From assembly GCA_000435495.1 (NCBI GenBank), contig FR884026.1:1-33596 (forward strand): a DNA stretch of 33,596 bases, written 5' to 3'. This DNA comes from Firmicutes bacterium CAG:552. GTDB taxonomy: Bacteria; Bacillota; Clostridia; Christensenellales; Pumilibacteraceae. Positions within the stretch are counted from its first letter, which is position 1. Every line of letters begins with the position of its first letter. The notes beneath the pieces were generated by a model. That model ran no database searches. It was not told where the DNA came from and saw nothing but the letters and a program-made list of their open reading frames with translations. This document shows positions 8,690 to 16,378 of the stretch, piece after piece. Made by a program: the position numbers and the translations under genes.

Positions 8690-9766
8690 GCGCAAAAATT
8701 TTAGCAACAATATAATGAATTTAATTTTTGCGCAAAGAATTATACTTATCATAATAAACATTTCGACAACGTAGTAAATATAAATGCTCAGCCAAATATA
8801 AGCGCAAAAAACGTACACAAGATGTGCGCTTGCAATATATTTATAAGCCAAATTGCAATAAAAATATAATTTACACAACGCTACACAAAAATATACAGCG
8901 CACAAACATTTTGACAAAAACATTATTCGCATCAAAATATTTAACGTTAATAAAGCCATAGCGCATTGTTAAATTTTTGACGCATTAATTATGAGTATCG
9001 ATTAACTAATCAGCGCAAATAATAAATGTGCAAAAAATATGTGCGCAAATAAGTACGAACATAAATAACTTAAAGCGTTGTAGATGATTAAAAAATTAGT
9101 TCTCAGAATTATGAGCGCACAAAGCATAAAAGCGAGCGCAAACAACAATATTTATTGACACCTGTTATTAGTTATACAGCGCTAAAATATAATTTAAAAT
9201 TATATTTAGCGCACATAAAAATAAAAAGTAGTTTACTATAAACGCAAAACAAATTAATATTTAAATTGTAACGCACAAAGCTGAAAAAATTTAAACTAAA
9301 ATGCGCTTAAAATTATATTTAAAGTATGTCTCAATAATATAATTAATATTGTAACGCAGACAGCGCTTAAATGAAAAAATTAAAAATGTATTAGCGCTAA
9401 AAAAAGCAAACCTCAAAAATAATGAGCGCTAAAAAATGTTAAAATAATTTATTAGCGCAAAATAAAAAATTTTAAGCGCTTGACTCCGTATTGTTTTATG
9501 CACCTTAAAATAAGTACAGCGCATAAATATATAAACTATTCACATTCGTGCGCAACTCAAATCGCATTTAATAATAATCAGCGCAACATGTAAAAATTTT
9601 GCGCTGATAATCTTTAATTAATAGTCAGTAGCGATATTAAGCGCAAAAGTAACGCAACTAATAACATAGCCATTACTTTGCGCAATATAACAATCGCCAT
9701 AATTTGTTTAAAGCACAAAATATATAATTAGTATAGTCTTTTGCTTGGATAGGGGAGTATTAGCGC
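8690..9766. repeat. Array of 25 GCGC tetramers with helical-turn spacing in AT-rich DNA
   Basis: GCGC starts at 8690, 8730, 8802, 8826, 8898, 8961, 9013, 9043, 9115, 9136, 9179, 9209, 9303, 9363, 9394, 9426, 9455, 9476, 9519, 9550, 9581, 9601, 9641, 9680 and 9763. None occurs in the 1 kb before and only one (10147) between the array and the tRNAs. Most sites read AGCGCAAA or AGCGCTAAA on the plus strand. Neighbour distances cluster at 20-21, 29-32, 39-43, 52, 60-63, 72, 83 and 94 bp, close to integer multiples of about 10.3 bp. No ORF explains the array. Confidence 0.75.
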
Positions 9767-10355
9767 CTCATTCCTTATAAATGAATACTCAATATTTAAT
9801 ACGTTGTATTGTATAAATAGTGTACGCCTTGCGAAATATACCGAAGTATAGTTAAAATACAACTTTTACGCTACAAAACAATCAAACACGCCGGTGCACA
9901 ATAATTATTCTAAGTTATACAATTACACATTTCAAAAAAGAACCCGACGAGCCTTTCGCATAGTTTAAGTCGAAATATGCGTCGTAATTATGTATGAGCA
10001 ATTTACATCGAAGTTTTTAGAATAATCTGACGCAGCGGCATAATACCTGACTATATCTAAACCATCAATTGACATATAAAGCGTGATAAGATTAAATAAT
10101 TACATACAATTGGTTACCTAGGCATACAAAATTTTACTTCTGCCAGGCGCAAAAACATTTATATATATTAAAACGACACGCAAATAGTAGTTATGTTTTC
10201 ATACCCATATAGTCTGTTTTTATGCGATTTACAATAATTAACATTTTTAATGTATATGTTAATTAATTTTAGATAAACCTCTATTTATGAAGCCCTGTAA
10301 CATTTCTGTCCTTATACCTAATTTACATATACACAACAATTGAGCAAAAATTTTT

Positions 10356-10391
10356 GCCGCTAATTCTGCATTAGCCGCTAATTCTGCATTA
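10356..10391 (+). repeat. Exact 18-bp tandem duplication
   Basis: GCCGCTAATTCTGCATTA occurs twice head to tail (10356-10373, 10374-10391). It lies in otherwise featureless AT-rich DNA upstream of the tRNA promoter. Confidence 0.85.
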
Positions 10392-10545
10392 AAAGAAAAT
10401 TTGTCATTGCCTGTAGCAACCACAAAGCAGTGTTAAATAAAAATCAATTAGCAATTAGTGTCAAACCCGAACTTAATGTAAGATATATTAAAAAATTATC
10501 TCGCATAGTCGCTAAAGAAAATTTTTGAAATTCGCAAAAAAACAC

Positions 10546-10574
10546 TTGATTTTTGATATTCAGTGTGCTACAAT
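10546..10574 (+). promoter_or_regulatory. Promoter of the tRNA-Pro pair
   Basis: TTGATT (10546-10551) and TACAAT (10569-10574) have a 17-bp spacer, with a TGTGC just upstream of the -10. The element lies 17 bp before the first tRNA. Confidence 0.7.
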
Positions 10575-10590
10575 AACTTAGCTAAAGTGA

Positions 10591-10667
10591 CGAGGTATAG
10601 CGCAGTTTGGTAGCGCGCTTGGTTCGGGACCAAGAGGCCGTGAGTTCGAATCTCGCTACCTCGACCA
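10591..10667 (+). tRNA. tRNA-Pro (anticodon CGG)
   Basis: 77 nt including an encoded CCA. The acceptor stem CGAGGTA pairs with TACCTCG. The anticodon stem CTTGG/CCAAG closes the loop TTCGGGA, giving anticodon CGG. The T arm contains GTTCGAATC. The D arm GCGCAGTTTGGTAGCGC is typical of bacterial tRNA-Pro. Confidence 0.95.
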
Positions 10668-10676
10668 TTTTAACAC

Positions 10677-10753
10677 CGGGGTGTAGCGCAGTTTGGTAGC
10701 GCGCATGAATGGGGTTCATGAGGCCGGAAGTTCGATTCTTCTCACTCCGACCA
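10677..10753 (+). tRNA. tRNA-Pro (anticodon GGG)
   Basis: 77 nt including CCA, 9 nt after the first tRNA. The acceptor CGGGGTG pairs with CACTCCG with one G-T pair. The anticodon stem CATGA/TCATG closes the loop ATGGGGT, giving anticodon GGG. The D arm is identical to that of the preceding tRNA, which suggests duplication, but the anticodon and T arms differ. Confidence 0.93.
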
Positions 10754-10799
10754 AAAAGTTCGGATGCTTTTCTGATTGAAAAGCATCCGAACTTTTTTA
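10754..10799 (+). terminator. Strong rho-independent terminator of the tRNA operon
   Basis: A 17-bp perfect stem (left arm 10756-10772, right arm 10778-10794) with a 5-nt loop, extended by A-T pairs and followed by a T run, begins right after the CCA of the second tRNA. Confidence 0.92.
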
Positions 10800-10894
10800 T
10801 ACACTCAAAGCCTTAAAGTTCAACGTCTAAGATACCAAAGGTTTTGATAGCGCCTATTACACAAAATAGCTAATATCATAAAACTCCTTTTATT

Positions 10895-11310
10895 GGGGAC
10901 GCAGTAGCACCCTCATTCAGCCGAAAACGGGTGCGGACATTTTTAAGATCGGAACCGGAACCGGCAAAGATCTTCCCCTGATTCCTATACGCCGACTACG
11001 GAAGCCGCAAAAGGCGATAAGGCCGCCACCCACGCACGCCCGGAAAAAAAACCTATCTTTCGAAAGAAGTTATCGATGGTTACGATACCATTTTCGTACC
11101 ATTCCTTATCGGGTGAGGACGGCGTCTATGCCCGTTTTGCCCTTCCTTAATTTCTACAATTTAAGCGGAAAAACCATTTACACTTTCTGCACAGCGGTAA
11201 GCAGTGCCTATTTCGGGACGTCCGGCAGATATCCGCTCCAACGCAAACGGCGCATACATCGTTGAAACAAAACGTTTTTCGCATAATGACGAAAGCGGCG
11301 GAAAATCGTG
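10895..11310 (+). pseudogene. Flavodoxin relic with several frameshifts
   Basis: Plus-strand reading in shifting frames gives a recognisable flavodoxin order: GADIFKIGTGTGKDLP, then SYTPTTEAAKGDKAA and ARPEKK, then VIDGYDTIFVPFLIG (where functional relatives have a YPIWWG-like loop), then FLNFYNLSGKTIYTFCT, then ADIRSNANGAYIVETKRFS. The segments sit in at least three frames with stops between them and no start with a ribosome site, so the gene is dead. An intact relative of the same broad family lies at 19892-20371. Confidence 0.65.
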
Positions 11311-11354
11311 AATTGCTTTCATATATCCGAATCAGCCGTCTACGCTCGCATACC

Positions 11355-11541
11355 CGGCACTTTGACAAATGCGGCTGCAATCTTATAAGGAAACCGACGA
11401 CGGTTACAGCGTAACGGTGAAACCGAAAACGTCGATAGCATAATTATTCCTACGTAATTCGACGGTTTGCCCGTAACGGAAATCGGTGAAAATGCCTTAT
11501 CGGTAATTAGTGATGGAATCACTGAAATAATATCGACCTAA
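11355..11541 (+). pseudogene. Fragment of a BspA-type leucine-rich-repeat (LRR_5) protein
   Basis: Two frames together give SYKETDDGYSVTV, then DSIIIPT, stop, FDGLPVTEIGENALS and ISDGITEII. The DGYSVT and IIIPxxFDGLPVTEIGENA pattern is the start of an LRR_5 repeat as found in clostridial surface proteins. A frameshift, an internal stop and the small size mark it as a relic. Confidence 0.55.
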
Positions 11542-11696
11542 AAAATGCAAGTCGGAAACACGTTTTGATACGTATTCTTACTAAATTGTAACCGGGATTC
11601 TGTGTGAATGCGCAAACTTTTAAAAATCGTTTTATTCTCACATTCAACCGTCGGTAGTTTTCGTTTTTGGACGCAGTAACCGAAGATACGCCCAAA

Positions 11697-12008
11697 CTAT
11701 CCGTACATTTCAATTATCTCGATAATCGTTTTTCTGTCTTCATTGGCAAGCAACAACGCTAATTTTTTCAGCAAATCGATTTGCTTTTTGTTCATACTCG
11801 GTTTGTCAGGTTTAAAATTCGGCAAAACAAAAACTCCGCCTCCGCTACCGGACTTGGTGTATATCGGGTATTTAAGAGACAAGTGCATTATGTCATTTTC
11901 AATAGTGCGTTTGCACACCCCAAACTCCACTGCAAAATTTTCCATTGTTTCTTGTCGTCTTCTGCAAAGCGTAAATAAAATAGACTGCCGTCTTTCGTGC
12001 GCAGTCAC
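11697..12008 (-). CDS. Small helix-turn-helix protein (DeoR/HTH_11-like)
   Basis: 103 aa, starting at a GTG (12006-12008) with a very good GGGGAGG ribosome site 5 nt upstream on the minus strand; this is the main reason to believe it is a gene. Residues about 3-55 have the winged-helix pattern of DeoR/WYL-type regulators (ERRQSILFTLCRRRQETMEN, then FGVCKRTIENDI). A glycine-rich wing follows (KSGSGGGVFVLPNFK) and then a helical tail (KKQIDLLKKLALLLANED). It has no ligand-binding domain, so it may be a stand-alone regulator or the surviving N-terminus of a longer one. Its neighbours on both sides are decayed sequence. Confidence 0.6.
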   Translation of the reverse strand: MTAHERRQSILFTLCRRRQETMENFAVEFGVCKRTIENDIMHLSLKYPIYTKSGSGGGVFVLPNFKPDKPSMNKKQIDLLKKLALLLANEDRKTIIEIIEMYG

Positions 12009-13172
12009 AAATTCCTCCCCATGTGGTTTTCAGCAAATATTAGCAAGCTAAATCAAACGCCTGTCGACACTGTAAACATCATCGGCGCAAAGATACGCAT
12101 ATAAACTGCGCCGCCAAAGTTTATAATCGCAAAGAGATTTTACAATAGCTTTAATAATATAATACCTATCCGAAAACATGATACGTTGCCATTGTTAAAG
12201 CCGAACAAACCGCCGGATATGACAGATAGGGGTAAGAAATAGGGGCTTATACGCAAAGCCTATTGTTTAATTTTACGACTGCCATTGCCGTCTTCCGTTA
12301 TAGCGTCGACTTTAAAGCATTTAAGACTCATCGAGTCACCGTGTAACGTAATTTGTAAACTTCCCTCTTTCCCCTGCGCACGAAAACAGCTTTGCGGTCA
12401 AAAATGCGGCTTAAAGGCGGCATTTGCGCAAATCGATTCTATTTATCAAACAGGCACAAACCGGTCCGTAATTGCGCTATTGCGCCGTCACTGCGCCAAT
12501 CAAAGCACGGCAGCCACTCGTCTACATGCAAGAATATATCAAATAAGCCCAAAAAAACCAAATATAAACTTGCCTAACTGCTAACGTTGACGACACGGTA
12601 TTAAATATAACGTCCTGTGGGCGGAACCCATTTATAATTTTGTTCTCGATGCAGTAAGTATAACGTCGGATTGCGGTTTATTTTTCGCTGTCTAAAAGCT
12701 GTTTAATTTTGACGGTATTTTCACAAAAGGTCGCTCTACCGTAAATATTAAAGAAAATCGAACCGCCTCTTGCCTTTATAAAAATTTTTCACTGTATTTT
12801 TTTGTGAAAAATTCATTTTATCGCAAACGCAGTATTGTGAAAATACTGTTTATTCTCGCTTAAATGTCCGCATTTAGATGAAAAAGCAACTATTTAATGT
12901 GAAAAAGGACGCATTGAAAATATGGGTAAATCCTAGTGACATTCACATAGCTATATTATTTGTGAAAAACAGCAAAGTTCAAAAATATGCGCACGTATTG
13001 TAAATTCGGCGACATATTCTCCGTTTTGTCACATTTCAAAATTAACTTTTTAATGCGATATTTCATTTTCAAAGTCGCTAAAAATGCTTACATAGCGACA
13101 AATTTTGACGATACTGGTTGCAAAGGTGTAAAAATAAGATCATCTTTGTGATAAGTTGCAACGCTTCAGCTA
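12009..13172. other. Intergenic stretch of about 1.2 kb with possible relics and repeated TGTGAAAA
   Basis: No intact gene. Two minus-strand tails look protein-like (ending at stops at 12260 and 12678) but lack starts. TGTGAAAA occurs four times at 12803, 12836, 12898 and 12961, with one inverted copy at 12718. Confidence 0.45.
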
Positions 13173-13201
13173 TTGACATATTTGCAAAAAGAATATATAC
13201 T
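13173..13201 (+). promoter_or_regulatory. Promoter of the VanZ-like gene
   Basis: A perfect TTGACA (13173-13178) and TATACT (13196-13201) with a 17-bp spacer. The start of transcription would be near 13208, leaving a leader of about 100 nt. Confidence 0.75.
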
Positions 13202-13207
13202 GATAAC

Positions 13208-13308
13208 GGCTTTAAGTAAAGCCTACACGGTGAGCGCCATACGACTAAGACGGTTACGGGCAAGACGAAACAGTCTAATACTAATAAGGGGCTAAGGGGC
13301 AAAAAGAT
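13208..13308 (+). promoter_or_regulatory. Possible structured leader of the VanZ-like gene
   Basis: The leader begins with a hairpin, GGCTTT (13208-13213) pairing with AAAGCC (13218-13223), and further on GACT (13242) can pair with AGTC (13275). The purine-rich AAGGGG before the ATG may serve as the ribosome site. It matches no riboswitch class I know. Confidence 0.3.
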
Positions 13309-15042
13309 ATGGAGAAAAGCAAAAACAAGTATTTTACTATGCTTAAGGTTCTTGCTTTGGTTACGTTATGCTGTACCGTGGTTTTATGGATTGCGCTTTG
13401 GGTTGCGTCGGCAACGCCGGGCAGCGTAAGCGGCTCCAACACCGACAAAGTTACGGGGATTTTGGATGACAAATTCGATCTCGAAGACAAAGTCGGCAGC
13501 AAAAACGAAATTCAAAAAATAGAACTTACCCGAAAATATACGACAAAGAAGTTTTGCGGTGACACAGAAACGCTTTCGGTATCGATTTTGCCGACAGAAT
13601 TCGCCTCGGTGCAGCTCGAATACAGTTCGTCCGACAATGACGTCGCTTCGGTAGACAATAACGGCGTCGTCACTTACAACAAGGTCGGTGAGGCAAAAAT
13701 AATAGCGTCCTACACGCAAGAAATCAACGGCAAAACTATTTGCGTAAAAGGCGTTTGCAAGGTATCCTGTCAGGGCGAAAAACCAAAAGAAAACATGAAT
13801 TTATCTTTTTCGTCGGGAAGTGTAAATCCGTCCGCTTACATAAAACAAGTGGGCGTAGGTAGGCGAGTGCAGATTGTATTTAACTACGGAAATACGAGAG
13901 CTACAAATTTAACCTACGTTTCATCCGATCCGCAGGTTGCGGCGGTACACGGCTCGTACTTATATTCGCTTGCTCCGGGGGAGGTCGTCGTAACGGCTAA
14001 CTACGGCAGAAATCGGATAAATTGTGCGGAAATCCGCATTTTACCAGATTCAGATGCTTATATCCCCGTTACGTTTGCTTTTTACGATAATATCGATAGT
14101 CTAAACATGGAACACGGATACTGCTACTCGATAGGCAGCTCGATCATACGCTCCATTACGGCACAAAAGGGTGATTCCGGAGAAGAAATTACCGTTACAA
14201 AAAGCGAAAATCCGGCTATCTATGACAAACTGATTTCACTGTTTCGATTAGAATCGTCAAACAGCGGCATTTTAAGCAGAAAGGGCAATTATCTGGTAAC
14301 GTCTGGTTACGGTAGCGTTACTCTGACAATAACTTCTCCGCTAAATCCGAATATCCGTGTAAAGAAACAATTTGACGTTAAGAGCTCTGTGCCTAAAAAA
14401 ATCGAGATTATAGGCAATCGAGCGATTACGCCACATTCGGAGTATGTCTACACTGCAGAGTTTTCGCCTGTCGATTACAAAGAGCAAAACCGCATTACTT
14501 GGAGCGTTATAAAAGGCAAAGCAAAAATCAGCGAAACAGGAAAGTTAACGGCGTCCATGTACGGGAAAATAGTAATTCGATGTCAAAGCGCAGATTATCC
14601 CGAAGTCTATACGGACTTAGAGATTAAGTCGAGACTTTTCGTTACCGCATACGGATTCGTACGCAAGTTTATGGGGCACGGATTATTGTCTGCACTGCTG
14701 GGATTCGGCATTTTCGGCTCGGCTTTAATGCTGTTGAAACGGAAGTGGATTGCCTTTCCTATTACCGCACTGAGTTCGTGCGTATACGCTGTCGGCAGCG
14801 AATTTATACAATACTTTACGCCTCAAAGGTATTGCTCGTTATCGGACATAGTTATAGATACGATCGGCGCAATAGGCGGCATGCTCGTAGCCGCTATTAT
14901 CGTGGCTTTTATTTGTGTGGTTTGGAAAGCAGTTTCTTCGTCGAGTTTCTCGAAGTTAAAAACTCAGTTTTATCGAATTAACCTTAAGACGGTGTTCCCG
15001 CACAAAAACAAGAATAGCGAAACAAACCTAAATAATAATTAA
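13309..15042 (+). CDS. VanZ-like membrane protein with inserted extracellular Ig-like domains
   Basis: 577 aa. Residues about 9-33 are a transmembrane helix followed by ASATPGSVSGSNTDKV, which resembles the first helix and the following loop of VanZ proteins. Residues about 65-430 are beta-rich, with bacterial Ig-like (Big_2) signatures: YSSSDNDVASVDNNGVVTYN, VSSDPQVAAV, then ITWSVIKGKAKISETGKL. From about 440 the VanZ fold resumes: VRKFMGHGLLSALLGFGIFG, two further helices, SEFIQYFTPQRYCSLSDI (Glu498) and DTIGAIGG, ending in a basic tail. VanZ itself confers low-level teicoplanin resistance; the function of most VanZ-like proteins is unknown. The Ig-like block would face outside. The gene is probably monocistronic. 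Confidence 0.8.
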   Translation: MEKSKNKYFTMLKVLALVTLCCTVVLWIALWVASATPGSVSGSNTDKVTGILDDKFDLEDKVGSKNEIQKIELTRKYTTKKFCGDTETLSVSILPTEFASVQLEYSSSDNDVASVDNNGVVTYNKVGEAKIIASYTQEINGKTICVKGVCKVSCQGEKPKENMNLSFSSGSVNPSAYIKQVGVGRRVQIVFNYGNTRATNLTYVSSDPQVAAVHGSYLYSLAPGEVVVTANYGRNRINCAEIRILPDSDAYIPVTFAFYDNIDSLNMEHGYCYSIGSSIIRSITAQKGDSGEEITVTKSENPAIYDKLISLFRLESSNSGILSRKGNYLVTSGYGSVTLTITSPLNPNIRVKKQFDVKSSVPKKIEIIGNRAITPHSEYVYTAEFSPVDYKEQNRITWSVIKGKAKISETGKLTASMYGKIVIRCQSADYPEVYTDLEIKSRLFVTAYGFVRKFMGHGLLSALLGFGIFGSALMLLKRKWIAFPITALSSCVYAVGSEFIQYFTPQRYCSLSDIVIDTIGAIGGMLVAAIIVAFICVVWKAVSSSSFSKLKTQFYRINLKTVFPHKNKNSETNLNNN

Positions 15043-15228
15043 GTTCGCATTCTTCGGATGTATTTGCTTTGATATATTTTAATTTTGTTATTCGTTTTAC
15101 CTGAGGTTATAAATATTTATTTTAAATAGCCGAATTTCGAAATAACTGATATTTGTATGCGTGCCGACAAAACTCGAAATTTGCAAGCACAATTCGCAAT
15201 ACAAGATCTAATATAGGAGAAAAATATC

Positions 15229-15870
15229 ATGACTCAAAATAATAAATTAGGCGATACGGTAAAAGTTGACAAAGCCGCTCTTAATAAGATAGGGTGTAGC
15301 CTTTACGTCGTTACGACCAAAGTAGGAGATAAAGACAACGGGTGCATTATCAATTCGGTAATGCAAATATCAAACAACCCTTTAACTATTGCAGTAAGTC
15401 TTAATAAAACAAATCTCACTCACGAAATGGTTAAAGAGAGCGGCAAACTCAATGTTTGTTCGTTGGACGCAGATGCGCCGTTGGCCGTTTTTCAAAATTT
15501 CGGCTATCGTAGCGGTAGGTCGTGCGACAAATTTCTGACTTGCAATCCGCTGCGAACCGAAAACGGTTTGATTTATCTTCCACATTATATTAACGCCGTC
15601 TTTTCTCTAAAAGTCGTTTCTTACGTAGACTCCGGAAGTCACGGCTTATTTATTTGCCGACCGGTTGAGGCCTTTAACATATCCGACGTGCCTTCCATGA
15701 TGTACGATTTGTACAAAATTTGCGTAAAACCTCAAGTTAAATCGACGCAAAAAGTCGCATACGTTTGCGAAATTTGCGGTTATGTTTACGAAGGCGATAC
15801 CTTGCCGGAAGATTTCGTTTGTCCCGTTTGTAAACACGGTGCGCAAGATTTTAAAAAGCTTCTTTCTTAA
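15229..15870 (+). CDS. Flavin reductase-rubredoxin fusion (high-molecular-weight rubredoxin type)
   Basis: 213 aa, preceded by AGGAG. Residues about 10-165 are a flavin-reductase-like FMN-binding split barrel (GCSLYVVTTKVGDKDNGCII, then NNPLTIAVSLNKTNLTHEMV). Residues about 175-210 are a rubredoxin with both iron-binding pairs, CEIC and CPVC, and the GYVYEGD motif. In acetogens and clostridia such proteins pass electrons from NAD(P)H to flavodiiron oxygen or NO reductases during oxidative stress. That role is inferred here, since no flavodiiron gene is in the window. The stop codon lies inside a 17-bp inverted repeat (15866-15901). Confidence 0.85.
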   Translation: MTQNNKLGDTVKVDKAALNKIGCSLYVVTTKVGDKDNGCIINSVMQISNNPLTIAVSLNKTNLTHEMVKESGKLNVCSLDADAPLAVFQNFGYRSGRSCDKFLTCNPLRTENGLIYLPHYINAVFSLKVVSYVDSGSHGLFICRPVEAFNISDVPSMMYDLYKICVKPQVKSTQKVAYVCEICGYVYEGDTLPEDFVCPVCKHGAQDFKKLLS

Positions 15871-15901
15871 CCTGCTTTTCTTACAAGAAAAGCAGGTTAA
15901 G
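15866..15901. repeat. 17-bp perfect inverted repeat across the stop codon
   Basis: The left arm 15866-15882 and right arm 15885-15901 are perfectly complementary with 2 nt between them. There is no T run, so termination would be weak. It lies exactly at the junction with a broken HTH gene. Confidence 0.7.
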
Positions 15902-16071
15902 AACATTATAAGATTACCTCTGTAGAAATTTCCGCAAAAATCGGCGTTTCGCCGGAAATGATAACACAATACATGACAACGGATAAACTGCTTAGGCTTG
16001 AAACGTTTGCGATTCTTTGCAAGGAACCGGACCTTTCTCCTGCATACATTCTCGAGGTAACGGAACATTAA
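15901..16071 (+). pseudogene. 5'-truncated XRE-type HTH fragment
   Basis: The frame is open for 56 codons up to a TAA at 16069-16071. It reads as the second half of a Cro/C1 domain: VEISAKIGVSPEMITQYMTT, LRLETFAILCKEPDLSPAYI, LEVTEH. A TAA (15898-15900) lies just upstream in frame, there is no usable start before the recognition helix, and the first helix is missing. It looks like a relic whose 5' part was lost next to the inverted repeat. Confidence 0.6.
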
Positions 16072-16135
16072 TTTCGTCAAAGTCCGTTTTTTAATAAAGT
16101 CGCCGACGTCGCTTTATCATTTTTACAAATACAAT

Positions 16136-16178
16136 GCCCTGTCTTACATAAAGAGAAAAAAGACAGGGCGTTTTATTT
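16136..16178 (+). terminator. Rho-independent terminator
   Basis: GCCCTGTCTT (16136-16145) pairs with AAGACAGGGC (16160-16169), followed by GTTTTATTTG. It probably ends transcription from the flavin reductase side. Confidence 0.8.
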
Positions 16179-16250
16179 GTTAATACGGAAAACTTCGTCT
16201 ATGTCGGTATCTTCCTAAAGACGTCAGCTTTGGACATTGAAAACGTGCGC

Positions 16251-16286
16251 AAAAAAACTACCTGCGTTTAATTTCGCAGGTAGTTT
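16251..16286 (-). terminator. Terminator of the TPR gene
   Basis: AAACTACCTGCG (16255-16266) pairs with CGCAGGTAGTTT (16275-16286). On the minus strand it is followed by a U run (complement of the A run 16251-16257), as expected for a gene ending at 16379. The T-rich other side may also let it act on the plus strand. Confidence 0.8.
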
Positions 16287-16378
16287 CTATATTTTTTCAA
16301 TTTATTATTGCTGCAAAAACTCCTTTTGGCTCAATATCTTAGTTCGGCTACGTTTCCCGATCAAAAATCAACTGCATT

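Larger units (their letters stand above)
5712..10545. other. 4.8-kb gene-free AT-rich region (possible centromere/origin-type region)
   Basis: No ORF with a plausible start, ribosome site and protein-like composition was found; the longest frames are under 95 codons and low in complexity. The region contains four parS-like sites (5782-6999), two DnaA-box-like 9-mers (7070-7090), a run of ten C (7783-7792), the GCGC array (8690-9766) and an 18-bp tandem duplication (10356-10391). It lies between the parB terminator and the tRNA promoter. Intergenic gaps this long are rare in compact bacterial genomes, so a structural role or advanced gene decay are the main options. Confidence 0.6.

Noticed and set aside
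8684..8959. 91-codon hydrophobic minus-strand frame
   Set aside because: It consists of TGC-GCx and AT-rich codons created by the GCGC array; there is no ribosome site and the sequence is low in complexity.
5712..10545. tmRNA, RNase P RNA, 6S RNA or SRP RNA in the gene-free region
   Set aside because: None of their conserved cores could be found by eye; the region is too AT-rich and unstructured.
12285..12584. 99-codon plus-strand frame
   Set aside because: No ribosome site, no recognisable domain, and it overlaps a more protein-like frame on the opposite strand.
13208..13308. c-di-GMP-I (GEMM) riboswitch
   Set aside because: Some bases recall the 3' part, but the conserved GCAAACC and GAAA tetraloop receptor arrangement is absent.
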